A stretch of 64,000 nt of DNA, taken from assembly GCA_016712175.1 (NCBI GenBank), contig JADJRQ010000002.1:406967-470966 (forward strand), written 5' to 3'. Below the pieces are notes generated by a model, which saw only the letters and a list, made by a program, of their open reading frames with translations, did not search any database and was not told where the DNA came from. This stretch comes from Solirubrobacterales bacterium. Lineage in GTDB: Bacteria > Actinomycetota > Thermoleophilia > Solirubrobacterales > 70-9. Positions 27,922-38,728 of the stretch are shown here, one piece after another. Numbering within the stretch: the stretch's first letter is position 1; each line of letters begins with the position of its first letter. Made by a program: the position numbers and the translations under genes.

Positions 27922-28062
27922 GCGCAAGCGGGTGGTGCTCAGGGACGTCCTGAGCCGCGGCTGGCAAGGAGTAAGCGAGCCGGTGAAGCGATTTGACTTT
28001 TGTCAATGAGCAAGCCGAGCGAGCGTCGACGAAGTCCAGGCGAGCTCAGGACGTTCCTGAGC
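27922..28062 (-). repeat. Structured intergenic repeat, copy B (with 19-bp terminal inverted repeats)
   Basis: Minus-strand homologue of copy A. Its ends, 27937-27955 and 28044-28062, are 19-bp inverted repeats of each other with one mismatch, and each is itself a hairpin (GCTCAGG-N5-CCTGAGC). A central hairpin TTGAC-TTTT-GTCAA lies at 27993-28006. The whole element ends 34 bp before the parA start. It could be a MITE/REP-type element, a structured RNA or a partition/regulatory site; I cannot decide from two copies. Confidence 0.68.
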
Positions 28063-28095
28063 GCCGCCCGCCCCCTCAGCCAATAAGCTGGGCGA

Positions 28096-28890
28096 GTGGC
28101 AATAACCATTGCGATCCTCTCCCAGAAGGGCGGCACCGGCAAGACCACGGTGACGCGTTCGCTGGCCGAAGGCCTCACCCGCTCCGGGATGAAGGTGCTC
28201 GCCATCGATGCCGACCCCCAGGGCAACCTGTCCGAATACTTCGGGGTGCCTGCCGACGCCTTTCCCACCCTGGGTGAGGTCCTGGCCGGCCAGGAGAAGG
28301 CGGTCGACGCGATCCACGACGGTGTGATCCCGGCGAATCTCGGACTGGCCGAGGCCGAACTCATGCTGGCCGGGAAGATCGGACGTGAGCTGACCCTCCG
28401 CAACGCTCTGCGTGAGCCCAAGCGCCGCTACGACGTCGTTTTGATCGATTGTGCGCCCACACTCGGACTGCTGACCGTAAATGCGCTCGTTGCCTCGGAC
28501 TGGGCGATCCTGTCCTCCGAGGCCGAGCATTTCTCCGAGCAGGGCGCCGAAGGTGCCATGGAGGTCATTGGACTGGCCAGGGAGAACCTGAATCCCGACC
28601 TCGAACTGCTCGGGATCCTCCTGAATATCGCTGACATGCGAACCAACCACGCCCGCGCGACCCTGACGATGCTCAAGGAGAGTTTTGGCGACAAAGTCTT
28701 CGATACGGTAATCAAACGTTCGATCGTCTACCCCGAGTCCGCCCGGGCCGGCAAGCCGATCTACGAATTCCGCAAGCGCAAGGCCTACGACTATGCATCG
28801 CTCACCGTCGAGGTGCTGAACCGCCTCGGGCTCGAAGAGCCGCTGGCGGAAGCCGAGCAGCAACTGGCCGCAATCAAACCTCCGGCGTAG
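28096..28890 (+). CDS. ParA/Soj/MinD-family ATPase, orphan
   Basis: A 264-residue protein with the deviant Walker A KGGTGKTT at residues 10-17, VLAIDADPQGNLSEYF (switch I region) and VLIDCAPTLGLLTVNAL (Walker B). The C-terminus ends in YDYASLTVEVLNRLG. The start is GTG 28096. There is no parB or recognisable partner next to it, so this may be an orphan positioning ATPase and not the chromosome Soj. The hairpin-rich repeat immediately upstream could affect its expression. Confidence 0.88.
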   Translation: MAITIAILSQKGGTGKTTVTRSLAEGLTRSGMKVLAIDADPQGNLSEYFGVPADAFPTLGEVLAGQEKAVDAIHDGVIPANLGLAEAELMLAGKIGRELTLRNALREPKRRYDVVLIDCAPTLGLLTVNALVASDWAILSSEAEHFSEQGAEGAMEVIGLARENLNPDLELLGILLNIADMRTNHARATLTMLKESFGDKVFDTVIKRSIVYPESARAGKPIYEFRKRKAYDYASLTVEVLNRLGLEEPLAEAEQQLAAIKPPA

Positions 28891-28953
28891 GGAATAAGGA
28901 ACGGGTCCTGACGCCTTGACCCACGCTTGGCGGGGATCAAGTCGGCGAGACCC

Positions 28954-29331
28954 TCAGCCCGGCCCGATGATGGCCGCCCAGACCAGGGAGATCGACATCG
29001 CCAGAAATGAAGTTACCGAGAGGCTTCGGTACCAGAGCCGCTTGTCTACCCCGGCAATGAATGCCGCGGGGACAAAGAGCAGTGGATTGACGATCGTGCC
29101 GAAGATGAGCAGGGCCGCCGCCGGGTCAGGGATTTCCGGGATCGCGAGTCCAACCCCGATCGCAATCAGGCCCATCATCACGTAGTCGAGGTGGACCTGA
29201 AGCACCCGGTGGGGCTGCACCACACCGATCTTTTTCAGCCACTCGGGTTTCTCCGAACGGACGACCATCGCCCAGCCCAGCAGGGCGCCAACGGCGAGTT
29301 CGATCAAACCGACCTGAACGAGCAGATCCAA
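28954..29331 (-). CDS. Small integral membrane protein, unknown
   Basis: A 125-residue protein with four predicted membrane helices (residues 3-23, 47-66, 72-94, 104-124) and a cytoplasmic basic loop (RSEKPEWLKKIGV). It ends the thrB unit: thrB stops 3 bp upstream of its start, so the two are probably co-transcribed. No function can be assigned. Confidence 0.7.
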   Translation of the reverse strand: MDLLVQVGLIELAVGALLGWAMVVRSEKPEWLKKIGVVQPHRVLQVHLDYVMMGLIAIGVGLAIPEIPDPAAALLIFGTIVNPLLFVPAAFIAGVDKRLWYRSLSVTSFLAMSISLVWAAIIGPG

Positions 29332-29334
29332 GAC

Positions 29335-30210
29335 TCAGAGCTCCGGGACGTCGGCGCCGAGTGGGCTGAAGCCGACCCGCCTTACATCCGCCCAGTCTTC
29401 ACACATCGGACCCAGCTGGGAGATGACGAGGCCGGTCTCCTGCCATCCGCACCAGACGAGCACGGTCGGTCCGGATCCGGAGATGGTGGCGCCGATCGCA
29501 CCGAGATCGCTGGCAGCCTCGACCACTTCCATAGATTGCGGGAATAGCGGGCGCCGGTGCTCCTGATGGAGCCGGTCGGCAAGGCCGGTTGCGATCAGAC
29601 CGAAATCGCCGCGGCTGAGGCCGAGGGTCAGGTGGGCGGCCGCCGAGACGTTCGCGACCGCATCGGCCAACGGGACTTCCGGCGGAATCGCCTCGCGGGC
29701 CTTCGTGGTCGAAACCTCTTCACGGGGGATGACCAGGATGCCTTCGAGGCCTTCCGGAGCATCAACCCTGGTCGCCACCAGATCGCTGCCCTGGCAGCTG
29801 CAGACGACAAACCCGCCACTGAGGGCCGCGGCAACATTGTCCGGATGGCCTTCAAGCGCGGCCGCCTTCTCGAGCAGGTCCTGCCGGGTCAGCCCCAACT
29901 CGAAGAGATGGTCAGCCGCAACCAGGCCGGCAACGATCGCCGCCGCGCTCGACCCCATGCCTCGGGCAACGGGGATGTCTCCGCCGACGCGGAAGCAGAA
30001 GTCGTCCGCCGGATGAAGGGTTTCAAAAGCCCGGACCAGGAGATTGCTGCGGTCGAGGGGGATGTCGAGGTCGCACTCGACCGAGAATTCGCCGGTCTCG
30101 ACCACCTCGAGTTCGAGGAAGACGTCAAGGGCAGCAGCCATCACGTCGTAACCCGGGCCGAGATTGGCCGAAGAGGCAGGAACACGGACAAGGCGGCGCC
30201 GTTCGATCAC
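29335..30210 (-). CDS. thrB: Homoserine kinase
   Basis: A 291-residue GHMP kinase. The N-terminal PASSANLGPGYDVMAAAL, the phosphate-binding loop PVARGMGSSAAAIVAGL and the C-terminal GATISGSGPTVLVW are all typical of ThrB. It phosphorylates homoserine for threonine synthase. In this genome thrB is separated by about 3.4 kb from lysA-hom-thrC, with an ABC exporter and a secreted protein between, although all four biosynthetic genes point the same way. Confidence 0.93.
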   Translation of the reverse strand: MIERRRLVRVPASSANLGPGYDVMAAALDVFLELEVVETGEFSVECDLDIPLDRSNLLVRAFETLHPADDFCFRVGGDIPVARGMGSSAAAIVAGLVAADHLFELGLTRQDLLEKAAALEGHPDNVAAALSGGFVVCSCQGSDLVATRVDAPEGLEGILVIPREEVSTTKAREAIPPEVPLADAVANVSAAAHLTLGLSRGDFGLIATGLADRLHQEHRRPLFPQSMEVVEAASDLGAIGATISGSGPTVLVWCGWQETGLVISQLGPMCEDWADVRRVGFSPLGADVPEL

Positions 30211-30307
30211 GCCCGCAACCGTAAAGCCTCAGGCGGCGAACGCGCTGACCGAAGGGCTCTCGACGACCACCTGACTTCCAAAGCACCCGAACCTTCATGA
30301 TTGGTGC

Positions 30308-31135
30308 ATGCAGCTTTCCTCCGAAACCTCCTCCCCTCCCCTCAACATCGCGACCCCCCGCGCCGGCCATGACATCGCCCTGAAGGCGATCAACGTCTCC
30401 AAGCGGTATCCGACCGGGGTCGAAGCCCTCAAGAACGTCTCACTCGAGATCGGAGAGGGCGATTTCTTCGGCCTCCTCGGCCCGAACGGCGCCGGCAAAT
30501 CGACTCTGATCCACTGTTCGACCGGCCTCGCCAGGCCGACCGGCGGCGAAATCGAAATCTTCGGCAGCGACGCGGTTGACCACTACGAAGCCGCACGTGA
30601 GGCCGTCGGACTTGCCCCGCAGGACATCAACCTCGACTGGTTCCTCACGGTCGCCGAGACGCTCGACTTCCACGGCGGCTACTTCGGGATGCGGAAAAAG
30701 GAACGCAAGGAGCGGGTCGACGAACTGCTCGAGGCCTTCTCGCTGACCGACAAGCGCCACGAGCGGACCCGGACCCTGTCCGGCGGGATGAAGCGCCGGG
30801 TTGTCCTGGCCCGCGCCCTGATGCATCGGCCACGCCTGCTGATCCTCGACGAGCCGACCGCCGGGGTCGACGTCGAACTGCGGCTGGAACTCTGGCAGTA
30901 CGTCCAGCAGGTCAACACCGAAGGGACGACGATTCTGCTGACGACCCACTACCTCGAAGAGGCCGAGCAGCTCTGCAACAAGATCGCCTTCATCAACGGC
31001 GGTGAGATCGTGGCCGAAGGGACCAGCGGACAGCTCGCATCGAAGTTCGGTGTGTCGAGCCTTGAAGACGCCTACCTGGCACTGGTCGGGCGCAAGGAAC
31101 TGTCCCGCGCGCACGTCGGCGAGGATTCGCCTTGA
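30308..31135 (+). CDS. ABC transporter ATP-binding protein (ABC-2 type)
   Basis: A 275-residue ATPase with Walker A GPNGAGKST, Q loop LAPQDIN, signature LSGGMKRR, Walker B LLILDEPTAGVD and H loop TTHYLEEA. An N-terminal extension of about 20 residues is Ser/Pro-rich. The TTG start of the permease overlaps its stop, so the two form an exporter unit of the drug/polysaccharide/DrrAB kind. Substrate unknown. Confidence 0.93.
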   Translation: MQLSSETSSPPLNIATPRAGHDIALKAINVSKRYPTGVEALKNVSLEIGEGDFFGLLGPNGAGKSTLIHCSTGLARPTGGEIEIFGSDAVDHYEAAREAVGLAPQDINLDWFLTVAETLDFHGGYFGMRKKERKERVDELLEAFSLTDKRHERTRTLSGGMKRRVVLARALMHRPRLLILDEPTAGVDVELRLELWQYVQQVNTEGTTILLTTHYLEEAEQLCNKIAFINGGEIVAEGTSGQLASKFGVSSLEDAYLALVGRKELSRAHVGEDSP

Positions 31136-31899
31136 GCCCCAAATGGGTGCGGTTCTACGCGCTGACCAATCGCGAGGTCAGCCGGTTCGTGAAGATCAAG
31201 GGCCAGACGATCGGAGCCCCGCTGCTCGAAACCTTCCTCTACATCTCGATCTTCGGCGCGGCCCTCGGCTCGCGGGTCGGTGAACTCGACGGCGTCAAGT
31301 ACGTGGTCTACGTGATCCCGGGCCTGATCCTGATGGCCTGGGCGATCAACGCCTTCACCAACAACGCCTCCTCGATCCTCCAGCAGAAGTTCCAGCGTTC
31401 GATTGACGACCAGCTGTCGTCGCCGGCCGGCCCGATGCAGCTGCTGATGGCCCTGACCCTCGGTGGCTTCCTGCGAGGAATGACCATCTCGGTCCTCACT
31501 TTCCTGGCGGCCAGCCTGCTGGTGGACCTGCCGGTCGACCACGCCTGGGCTGCCGTCATCTCGCTGATGCTGGTCGGCTTCTTCTTCGCCCAGCTCGGGG
31601 TATTGATCGGGGTCAGGGCGGAGCAGTTCGACGACGTCTCGTTCGCCCAGACTTTCGTGCTGCAGCCGTTGATCTTCCTCGGTGGCGTGTTCTATTCGGC
31701 TTCGCTCCTGCCCGAGCCGTACCAGACACTTACCCACTTCAACCCCGTCTATTACATGACCTCACTGGTGCGATACGGGTTCCTCGGCCAGGCCGACGTC
31801 AATGTGCCGCTTTCGTTCCTGGCGCTGGCCGCCGCCACCCTGGCTCTGTTCCTGGCGAACTACCGGATCTTCAAGACGGGCTACAAGCTGCGCGCCTGA
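31132..31899 (+). CDS. ABC-2 type transporter permease
   Basis: A 255-residue membrane protein with six predicted helices and the ABC-2 pattern (cytoplasmic N-terminal amphipathic helix, FQRSIDDQLSSPAGPMQLLMAL coupling region, FLGGVFYSASLLPEPYQTLTHFNPVYYM near the end). The start is TTG 31132 overlapping the ATPase stop. With the preceding ATPase it forms a homodimeric-type exporter. Confidence 0.9.
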   Translation: MSPKWVRFYALTNREVSRFVKIKGQTIGAPLLETFLYISIFGAALGSRVGELDGVKYVVYVIPGLILMAWAINAFTNNASSILQQKFQRSIDDQLSSPAGPMQLLMALTLGGFLRGMTISVLTFLAASLLVDLPVDHAWAAVISLMLVGFFFAQLGVLIGVRAEQFDDVSFAQTFVLQPLIFLGGVFYSASLLPEPYQTLTHFNPVYYMTSLVRYGFLGQADVNVPLSFLALAAATLALFLANYRIFKTGYKLRA

Positions 31900-31958
31900 C
31901 CCAGCGAACCGGTATTCATTGACTTGCCGGGAGGCGGTCCATGTGCGAATCTCGGCCA

Positions 31959-33603
31959 ATGAGCCATTTGCGAAGGTTTCTTGTGTCCCTGATTCTGCTG
32001 GCATGCATTGCGACAGTTGAAACCGGCGCGGCGAACGCTGCTCCACAACCGCTGGGAAATGTTCTCAACGCGAGCGTGACGGCCGGATCGGGTCCATCCG
32101 GGATCGCCAGCGGCCCTGATGGTGCCATCTGGTTCACCGAATACAACTCGGCGAAAATCGGCCGTATGACGACCAACGGCGTGCTCACCAACGAGTTCGG
32201 CACCGGCATCACACCCGGTTCGCAGCCGTTCTCGATCGCGACTGGTGCCGATGGCAACCTCTGGTTCACGGAGTTCAACGCTGCAAAGATCGGGCGGATC
32301 ACCCCCTCTGGCACAGTGACCGAATTTGACCTGCCAAACCCCTTCTCGGCCCCGCTCGGGATCGCCCTCGGACCCGATGGAAACATGTGGTTCACCGACT
32401 TCAACCAGGCGCAGGTCGGGTACATCACCCCCGGAGGGGCGATCACACTTTTCGGCGGAATGGCTCCTGGTTCGGCTCCTTCCGGCATCGCCGCGGGCCC
32501 TGACGGCAACATGTGGTTCACCCAGGACTTCGGTAACAAGCTCACCAGGGTCACGATGGCCGGGAACATCACCGAATACACGACGGGCCTCAGCCCCGGT
32601 TCGCGGCCGTACGCGATCGCCGCCAGCCCTGACGGCAGCCTTTACTTCAGCGAGTACGCCAGCCCGAACCAGATCGGCCGCATCACGACATCCGGAACGA
32701 TCACCGAGACCAGCAACGGCGTCGACCCACTCGCAGGACCAACCGGCGTCGGGGCAGGGCCAGACGGAAACATGTGGTTCACCCAGTACGACGCCGGGGG
32801 ATCGGGCGTCTCGAAGGCTCGGAGGCGCAACTTTTCACTGACAACATTCCCCCGGCCTCCCAGCCGACCGAAATCACAACCGGATCCGATGGCAACATGT
32901 GGTTCACCAATTTCGCCACCGACCAGATCAGCCGGCTCGGATCCGGCACCGAAACCCTCGTATCGGACCCGGTGATCTCCGGAAGCGGCCAGGTCGGTGG
33001 CCGGCTCGCCTGTTCCGGCGGTACATGGGCGGTACCCCTTCGTTCGGTCACTTTCCAGTGGAAGAAGAACGGCATCGACATCCCGGGCGAAACCAACCCG
33101 CTCTACGTACCTTTGGCCGCAGACCTGGGTTCGACGCTGAGCTGCGAAGTGACGGTTCACCAAAAAGCGATCTTCGGCCCCTACTTCGGTTCGAGCGGCG
33201 GCGTGACTGTCACAGCTGCCGTGACCGGCCCTACCGGCCCTTCGGGCTCACAGGGTCCGACCGGCCCTTCGGGCTCTCAAGGCCCGTCCGGTTCCGATGG
33301 ACCCCAGGGTCCGTCCGGCTCCGAAGGGCTGGGGCGGCGATCCTCCACGGTGCTTTCAAAGTCCGCCGCCGCCATTCCTTCAACGTGCGGTTCGTGGTCA
33401 CCAGTTCGGCCCGGGTCTCGTTGAGCATCCGGCGGCCGGGTGCGGGAAAGCGGAGGGGCCTCGGATCACGCAAGCGGAACGCCGGCGGTGGTCACTTCCG
33501 GGTCCGGCTGAAGCTGCGCCCGGGCAAGTACCGGCTTCGCCTGCTCGCCAAGAGCAGCGGCCGCAAGGCCAAGGACTTCGTAAACGTGCGGGTGACTCGC
33601 TAG
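31959..33603 (+). CDS. Secreted Vgb-like beta-propeller with Ig-like, collagen-like and basic C-terminal regions (two frameshifts)
   Basis: A signal peptide from ATG 31959 (ATG 31941 also possible) is followed by repeats of about 42 residues with the core GPDGNMWFTE/D-N, the blade signature of virginiamycin B lyase-like propellers. After that come an Ig-like domain (VTFQWKKNGIDIPG), a collagen-like GPTGPSGSQGPSG spacer, and an Arg/Lys-rich domain ending KDFVNVRVTR. Two frame breaks interrupt it: the G run 32796-32800 and the GGG at 33326-33328. Adding one G at each restores a single protein of about 548 residues. The architecture points to a surface or matrix protein, not an antibiotic lyase. 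Confidence 0.78.
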
Positions 33604-33607
33604 CGAA

Positions 33608-34642
<1,035 letters not shown>

Positions 34643-34655
34643 ATTCCCTGACTCC

Positions 34656-35879
34656 CTAAACGAACTCTTCTTCGATTACCCGGATGAAACGCGGCGCTGA
34701 GCGGAGCGAGTCGAGCCGGCCGATCTCTTCGATCGCGGACTTGAATTTCGATTCGAGGCAACGGTGGACGACCATCACGAGCCGGGCATCGTCGCCCATT
34801 CCCTTCTGGACGACGCTCTTGACCGAAACCCCACCATCGGAGAGCACCTTTGCCACCTGGGCGAGGACTCCCGGCTCATCGGCCACTTCGAGGTGGAGGT
34901 AGAACGACGACGTGACGTCCGTGAGCACAGGCAGGTCGTTCTGGACCTTGTGGGTCGGCGCGTCGCCGGTGACCACCGAAACCAGGTCTCCCAGCACCGC
35001 CGAGGCGGTCTGGACTCCACCCGCACCAGGACCGGAGATCGTGACTTCGGTGATTTCAGGTGCTTCGACCGTGACCGCGTTAAACGGACCTTCGATCGGC
35101 GAAAGCGGATGACCTCCGTAGAGGAAGCAGGGGAAGACCCGGACGGTGATGCCGTCGGCCAGGCGTTCGGCGACACCGAGCAGCTTGAGCGAAAGGCCGA
35201 GTTCCTTGGCGTAGGCGAGGTCATCGGGCTGGACCGATTCGATGCCTTCGAAGTCGACCTGGTCGAGGGTGACCGGCGTGTGGAAAGCCAGCCGTGCGAG
35301 GATCGCCATCTTGGCGGCAGCATCGGCCCCGTTGACGTCGTCGGTCGGATCCGCTTCCGCATAACCGAGCTCCTGGGCCCGGGCGAGCGTGTCTTCGTAG
35401 GAGGCGCCGGTTGCTGCCATCTCGGAAAGGATGAAGTTGGTTGTTCCGTTGACGATTCCCGAGACCTTGGTGAACTCGACCGCGCCGAAACTCTCCTGGA
35501 CCACCCGGACCACCGGGACGACTGCGGCGATGGCAGCTTCGAAGCGCAGCTGGACACCGGATTCCGAAGCCACCGCAAAAAGCTCGGCCCCATGCTGGGC
35601 GAGCAACTGCTTGTTCGCGGTGATCACCGGCTTGCCCGCGCGGAGCGAAGCCAGCACGTGGTCCCTGGCGGTGTCGGTTCCACCCATCAGCTCGACGATC
35701 ACGTCCGAGGCCGCGAGGATCTCGTCGAAGTCGCCAATGCTGGTGGTCAGCACTCCGGAGATCACGGCCGGGCGACCGATCGCCGATTCGATCGCCTCTT
35801 TCCGCCCGCCAACCAGCTCATCAAAGGCGCCACCGACGGTGCCGTGTCCAAGCAGGCCGATCTTCAGGGATTCCGTCAT
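34656..35879 (-). CDS. hom: Homoserine dehydrogenase
   Basis: A 407-residue protein with an N-terminal Rossmann [12 protein letters not shown], catalytic domain ([34 protein letters not shown]) and a C-terminal ACT domain ([20 protein letters not shown]), which in this family senses threonine. It reduces aspartate semialdehyde to homoserine. It overlaps lysA by 4 nt (ATGA), so lysine and threonine branch genes are expressed together. Confidence 0.95.
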   Translation of the reverse strand: MTESLKIGLLGHGTVGGAFDELVGGRKEAIESAIGRPAVISGVLTTSIGDFDEILAASDVIVELMGGTDTARDHVLASLRAGKPVITANKQLLAQHGAELFAVASESGVQLRFEAAIAAVVPVVRVVQESFGAVEFTKVSGIVNGTTNFILSEMAATGASYEDTLARAQELGYAEADPTDDVNGADAAAKMAILARLAFHTPVTLDQVDFEGIESVQPDDLAYAKELGLSLKLLGVAERLADGITVRVFPCFLYGGHPLSPIEGPFNAVTVEAPEITEVTISGPGAGGVQTASAVLGDLVSVVTGDAPTHKVQNDLPVLTDVTSSFYLHLEVADEPGVLAQVAKVLSDGGVSVKSVVQKGMGDDARLVMVVHRCLESKFKSAIEEIGRLDSLRSAPRFIRVIEEEFV

Positions 35880-37138
35880 ACGTCTCTCACCAGCAGGTCT
35901 TCGTAGGTCTCCCGCCGCACGACAACCCGGGCCTCGCCGTTCTCGCAGAAAACCACCGGCGGGCGCGGCATTCCGTTGTAGTTGTTGGCCATCGAATGGC
36001 CGTAGGCACCGGTCGCGGGCGTGAGCAAGATGTCTCCTACCTGGGGGTTGGCCAAAGTCACGTCACGAATCAGGATATCCCCGGACTCGCAATGGGAACC
36101 GGCGACGGTTACGACACGCTCGGCGGGATCACCGGCACGGTTGGCGATGATCGCCTCATATTCCGCGTCGTAGAGCATCGGCCGCAGGTTGTCGGACATG
36201 CCACCATCGACCGAAAGGTAGGTCCGGATGCCGGGAATCTCCTTGATCGTGCCGACCGTGTAGATCGTTACTCCGGCGGTGCCGACCAGCGAGCGTCCGG
36301 GCTCGATCAGGATGCGCACATCGTCGCCGAAGAACTCGCGGACCGAGGCGATTTTCAGGTCGACGTAGCTCGCGATCTCCGGCGGCTCGTCGGCTTCGGC
36401 ATACGAAATGCCAAGCCCGCCACCGAGGTCGACGATCCGGCACCAGTCGCCCCTCAGGCCGGCCAGGGCCTCAACCGCGAGACGGAAGGGCTCGATCTCG
36501 AAGATCTGAGAACCGATGTGGAAGTGAAGTCCGACCAGGTTGAGCCGATCCGACGCGAGCACCCGCTCGATCGCCTTCGCGGCCGTGCCGTCCTCGAGCC
36601 CGAAACCGAACTTCGAATCGAGCTGACCGGTCTGGATGTACGTATGGGTCGAAGGTTTGATTCCCGGGGTAACCCGGATCAGAACGTCCTGTTCCTCCTT
36701 GAGCACCCGCTCGCAGCGGTCGATCTCGTCGAATGAGTCGACGATCAGGTGGCCCACACCCGCGTTGCTCGCCAGCTCGAGCTCGGCATCGGTCTTGTTG
36801 TTGCCATGCATGTAGATCCGCTCTGGAGCGTATCCGGCGGCCAGGGCAATCGTCAATTCGCCGCCCGAAGCGACGTCCACCGAAAGGCCGGTCTCGGCGA
36901 AAAGCCGGTAGGCCGCGGTGACCGGTAGCGCCTTGCTCGCAAACAGAACCTCGAAATTGTCAGTGTGGGCCGCGAATGCCGACTGGTAGGCCATGGCCCG
37001 CCGCCGCATCTCCTCGACCGAGAAGATGTAGGCCGGGGTCCCGAATTCCTCTCGAAGATCGACCACATCGCAACCACCTATTTCAAGGTGACCGAGGGCA
37101 TTGGTGACTGTTCCGACCGGGTAGACCATCGCCGCCAT
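35876..37138 (-). CDS. lysA: Diaminopimelate decarboxylase
   Basis: A 420-residue alanine-racemase-fold PLP enzyme: PLP Lys in LFASKALPVTA, the GGELTIAL and HFHIGSQI motifs, and the C-terminal catalytic CESGD. It makes lysine from meso-DAP. Start at 37138 (MAAMVYPVG) or 37129. First gene of the operon with hom and thrC, divergent from the CWB2 gene with a 26-bp gap, so their promoters must overlap or lie within coding sequence. Confidence 0.95.
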   Translation of the reverse strand: MAAMVYPVGTVTNALGHLEIGGCDVVDLREEFGTPAYIFSVEEMRRRAMAYQSAFAAHTDNFEVLFASKALPVTAAYRLFAETGLSVDVASGGELTIALAAGYAPERIYMHGNNKTDAELELASNAGVGHLIVDSFDEIDRCERVLKEEQDVLIRVTPGIKPSTHTYIQTGQLDSKFGFGLEDGTAAKAIERVLASDRLNLVGLHFHIGSQIFEIEPFRLAVEALAGLRGDWCRIVDLGGGLGISYAEADEPPEIASYVDLKIASVREFFGDDVRILIEPGRSLVGTAGVTIYTVGTIKEIPGIRTYLSVDGGMSDNLRPMLYDAEYEAIIANRAGDPAERVVTVAGSHCESGDILIRDVTLANPQVGDILLTPATGAYGHSMANNYNGMPRPPVVFCENGEARVVVRRETYEDLLVRDV

Positions 37139-37164
37139 TCTTACGACTTCCGCCGACCGGTACG

Positions 37165-38415
37165 GTGTGGTCCGTGCCCGGCTCTGGAAGACAACCGATC
37201 AATGCCCCTGCCGGAGGACCGAATAGCGCGGGAGTCCCCTGGATCGGCCTCGGCATCCTGGTCGTTCTCACACTCATCCTCGCCACTTTCGTCGCCTACT
37301 TCTTCTTCGACGTCGGCAACGACTCAGGCGATGAGGGTTCCCCTGGACCCGCCCTGATCACCAGTGGCCCGACCGGACCTGCAAGTGGCGATGTCGAAGG
37401 AAGCAGCGTCGGTTCGCTCGGCTACCCCGCCGTGGCGACCCGAAACACGACCCGGATCAGTGGCAGCGATCCCGCCGGTATCTCGCTCGCCGCTGCCCTC
37501 GCCGCGTATCCGACCATCGGGCCCGGAACCCCGCCGAACGCAGTCACGGTGGTCAACGCCGACCAATGGCAGGCCGGCGTCGCCGCCGCCACGCTCAGTG
37601 CCAAACCGGTCGGCGCACCGATCCTGCTCGCACCTTCCGGCAAGTTGACGGAAAGCGCGGCCGATGCCCTCTCCGAATTCGATCCCCAGGGCGCGCCGAC
37701 CACCGGTGAGAGCGAAGTCTTCGCGGTCGGCAAGGTAGCGCCGCCTTCCGGCTACGACACCAAGACGGTCAACGCCAAGGATCCCGCCGACCTCGCGATC
37801 GAGATCGCCGAACTGAAGCGCCAGCTGACCGACGAACCGCCCGCGGCCTTCGTGCTGATCTCGTCGGAAGAGGCGGAATACGGGGGTCCGGCCGCATCGT
37901 GGCTCGCCCGCTCGGGTGACGTCGTGCTCTACACCGGCAAGGACGAAATTCCCAAAGCGACCGTGGACTACCTCAAGAAGAAGGAGAACAAGGACGTTCC
38001 GGTCTTTGTCCTCGGCCCGGCCTCGGTCGTCTCGCCGACCGCACTCAAGGCTCTCGACAAGGTTTCGACGGTTGAGCGTGTCGGTGGCGAGGACCCCGTG
38101 GCCGCGGCCCTGGAACTGGTCCGCTTCTCCAGCGGCACCTTCGGCTGGAACCTCAACGCTCCGGGCCACGGCTACATGGTCGCCCGTAGCGACCGGCCCA
38201 TGGATGCCATCGCGGCAACGGCCCTCTCGACCGGCGGCACCTGGCCAGCACTGCTTCTGACCGATGACAGCGACAAGCTGCCGAAGGATGTCGGCGACTA
38301 CTTCCTCGACGTCAAGCCGGGATACGACACCGACCCGACCCGCGCCCTGTACAACCATGTGTGGATAATCGGTGATGAAATCACTTATCGACGTCACGCA
38401 GCAGGCACTGATTGA
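37165..38415 (+). CDS. Membrane-anchored CWB2 cell-wall-binding repeat protein (C-terminus frameshifted)
   Basis: A 416-residue protein. After about 25 residues there is a single membrane segment (WIGLGILVVLTLILATFVAY), a Ser/Gly/Pro linker, then CWB2-type repeats (ATRNTTRISGSDPAGISLAAA, PILLAPSGKLTESAADAL, VERVGGEDPVAAALELV). CWB2 domains bind secondary wall polymers in Gram-positives. As written it stops at 38415. Dropping one A from the AAA at 38378-38380 gives a CWB2-like end (GDESLIDVTQQALID) that terminates at 38462-38464, overlapping the next ATG as ATGA. The indel is probably a sequence error. Start GTG 37165. Confidence 0.85.
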   Translation: MWSVPGSGRQPINAPAGGPNSAGVPWIGLGILVVLTLILATFVAYFFFDVGNDSGDEGSPGPALITSGPTGPASGDVEGSSVGSLGYPAVATRNTTRISGSDPAGISLAAALAAYPTIGPGTPPNAVTVVNADQWQAGVAAATLSAKPVGAPILLAPSGKLTESAADALSEFDPQGAPTTGESEVFAVGKVAPPSGYDTKTVNAKDPADLAIEIAELKRQLTDEPPAAFVLISSEEAEYGGPAASWLARSGDVVLYTGKDEIPKATVDYLKKKENKDVPVFVLGPASVVSPTALKALDKVSTVERVGGEDPVAAALELVRFSSGTFGWNLNAPGHGYMVARSDRPMDAIAATALSTGGTWPALLLTDDSDKLPKDVGDYFLDVKPGYDTDPTRALYNHVWIIGDEITYRRHAAGTD

Positions 38416-38460
38416 CGACGCAGTCGAACTCACACCAGTAGAGACCCTTTCCCCCACACC

Positions 38461-38709
38461 ATGAGCGAAACAGAACACATCGGAGTCCTCGATTCCGGCC
38501 AGACCGTAACTCCCGAAGACATTCGGGAGTTGACCGGCGCGGTCACCCCGCACTTCTCACTTCAGGTTCGGAACCGGGTGCGCCGCCTGATCGCCCCGCT
38601 CGATGCCAATGACCCCACCCGCCTCGAGGGTGAGCGCCAGATCGCAAGGCTCGAGAAGCTGTCGCAAAACAGCGGGCAGCCCGGGCCGCCAGCCAGCGTC
38701 ACCGAATGA
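38461..38709 (+). CDS. Small conserved hypothetical protein
   Basis: An 82-residue soluble protein with an acidic start (MSETEHIGVLDSGQTVTPEDI) and a basic helical centre (VRNRVRRLIAPLDANDPTRLEGERQIARLEKL). The predicted true end of the CWB2 protein overlaps its start by 4 nt, and the MBL-fold gene follows after about 20 bp, so it sits in a three-gene unit. No known domain. Confidence 0.68.
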   Translation: MSETEHIGVLDSGQTVTPEDIRELTGAVTPHFSLQVRNRVRRLIAPLDANDPTRLEGERQIARLEKLSQNSGQPGPPASVTE

Positions 38710-38728
38710 ACGGGCAGCGGCTCGCACG

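Noticed and set aside
33226..33320. Short tandem repeats considered as a CRISPR-like array
   Set aside because: They encode a collagen-like GPTGPSG spacer in frame and have 9-18 bp periodicity, without spacers. The same holds for 42280-42415.
34764..35906. 380-codon open frame on the plus strand opposite hom
   Set aside because: It is antisense to a clear homoserine dehydrogenase; the product is Asp/Arg-rich with no domain. Long antisense frames are expected at this GC content.
37139..37164. Lysine or threonine leader/riboswitch upstream of lysA-hom-thrC
   Set aside because: Only 26 bp separate lysA from the divergent gene; there is no room for a riboswitch and no leader peptide is visible.
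37324..38553. 409-codon minus-strand frame opposite the CWB2 gene
   Set aside because: Antisense to a recognised CWB2 protein; Gly/Arg/Asp-rich product without motifs.
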